A DNA stretch of 64,000 nucleotides from Acanthaster planci (lineage: Eukaryota > Echinodermata > Asteroidea > Valvatida > Acanthasteridae), in assembly GCF_001949145.1 (NCBI RefSeq), contig NW_019091370.1:2436074-2500073 (forward strand), in the 5' to 3' direction. How positions within the stretch are numbered: position 1 is the stretch's first letter; every line of letters starts with the position of its first letter. A program made the translations under genes and the position numbers. Positions 63,749 through 64,000 of the stretch are shown piece after piece. The notes beneath the pieces were generated by a model, which saw nothing but the letters and a program-made list of their open reading frames with translations, was not told the DNA's origin and did not search any database.

Positions 63749-64000
63749 CTTTAATAACCCTTGGCAGTTTTTTAAAGATTATATTAAGAAACCATCACTG
63801 CGCACAACGCCCGCGCGATACAAATATAGCAAACTCGTACGCCACACTTTTTTGGGATGTGACGTATTAAAGGAACGTTACAAAGCACAAAATAGAAATG
63901 GTATCAGCCAAAAATACAGAAGCTGTCCTTTCCACAACACATCAGTTGGAAAAATACAGGCAAAAGCGTTTGAGCAAAGTATGTTTTTAAGGCATGGGAC
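63749..64000 (+). CDS. Open frame running off the right edge, unrecognised
   Basis: From a possible acceptor ACTTTCAG (63741-63748) a plus-strand frame stays open for 83 codons to the end of the window. It is basic and includes the stretches RYKYSKLVRHTFLG and NTSVGKIQAKAFEQSMF. It has no start codon in the open part upstream, so it would be an internal exon or an element fragment. I recognise no family. It lies inside the presumed CA8 intron on the opposite strand. Chance remains likely. Confidence 0.2.

Noticed and set aside
61728-64000. Search for the next 5' exon of CA8 (HWG motif)
   Set aside because: No minus-strand HWG-containing frame with splice sites was found, so the exon is placed beyond the window.
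1-64000. CRISPR arrays, bacterial operons, rRNA and standard tRNA genes
   Set aside because: None present; the only regularly spaced repeat is the CGTACG minisatellite, which lacks unique spacers of constant length.

Overview
This is a eukaryotic window, most likely from a marine invertebrate draft genome. The reasons are: one gene split by classical GT-AG introns, about 48 kb with no recognisable gene, assembly gaps (N runs at 17292-17547 and 42424-42435), a tRNA-derived SINE, a LINE tail and small inverted-repeat elements. There is no operon structure. Nearly all long open frames look like chance frames or fall in GC-rich non-coding islands. Recurrent palindromic words (TACATGTA, TAGGCCTA) and many G or C runs of 8 or more suggest an ambulacrarian, amphioxus or lophotrochozoan genome. 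The lineage cannot be fixed from sequence alone.

The one gene recognised with confidence is carbonic anhydrase-related protein VIII (CA8) on the minus strand. Five consecutive exons at 61632-61727, 58787-58849, 50510-50561, 49290-49402 and 48819-48953 give the C-terminal 152 residues and the stop. The N-terminal exons must lie beyond position 64000. Phases join without error and the four introns are 2782, 8225, 1107 and 336 bp.

From 1 to about 48.3 kb lies a gene desert on the 3' side of CA8. It alternates AT-rich unique sequence with GC- and CpG-richer islands (1-430, 4.8-6.4, 9.5-9.8, 11.6-11.8, 20.3-20.6, 22.3-22.7, 25.2-25.8, 29.4-30.6, 32.3-33.4, 34.9-36.5, 37.5-39.3, 40.7-41.1 and 43.9-44.8 kb). 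These carry CCAAT boxes, ATTA-type homeodomain cores and SOX/FOX-like words. Three more islands sit in CA8 introns (55.0-56.2, 58.15-58.56 and 59.0-59.45 kb). They look like candidate conserved non-coding elements, so the window reads as a regulatory landscape around CA8 and perhaps an unseen neighbour. This is inference from composition; no alignment was possible.

Repeats are an inverted SINE/foldback structure (681-1296), a 51-bp piggyBac-like miniature element with TTAA flanks (2153-2211), a 76-78 bp inverted repeat around the large gap (17216-17632), a palindromic CGTACG tandem array (23750-24112), a TIR element (28352-28909), a decayed reading frame of unknown origin (45719-46202), a pogo-like miniature element (47333-47512) and the 3' end of a LINE in the upstream CA8 intron (62890-63600). 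An open frame of unknown nature runs off the right edge.
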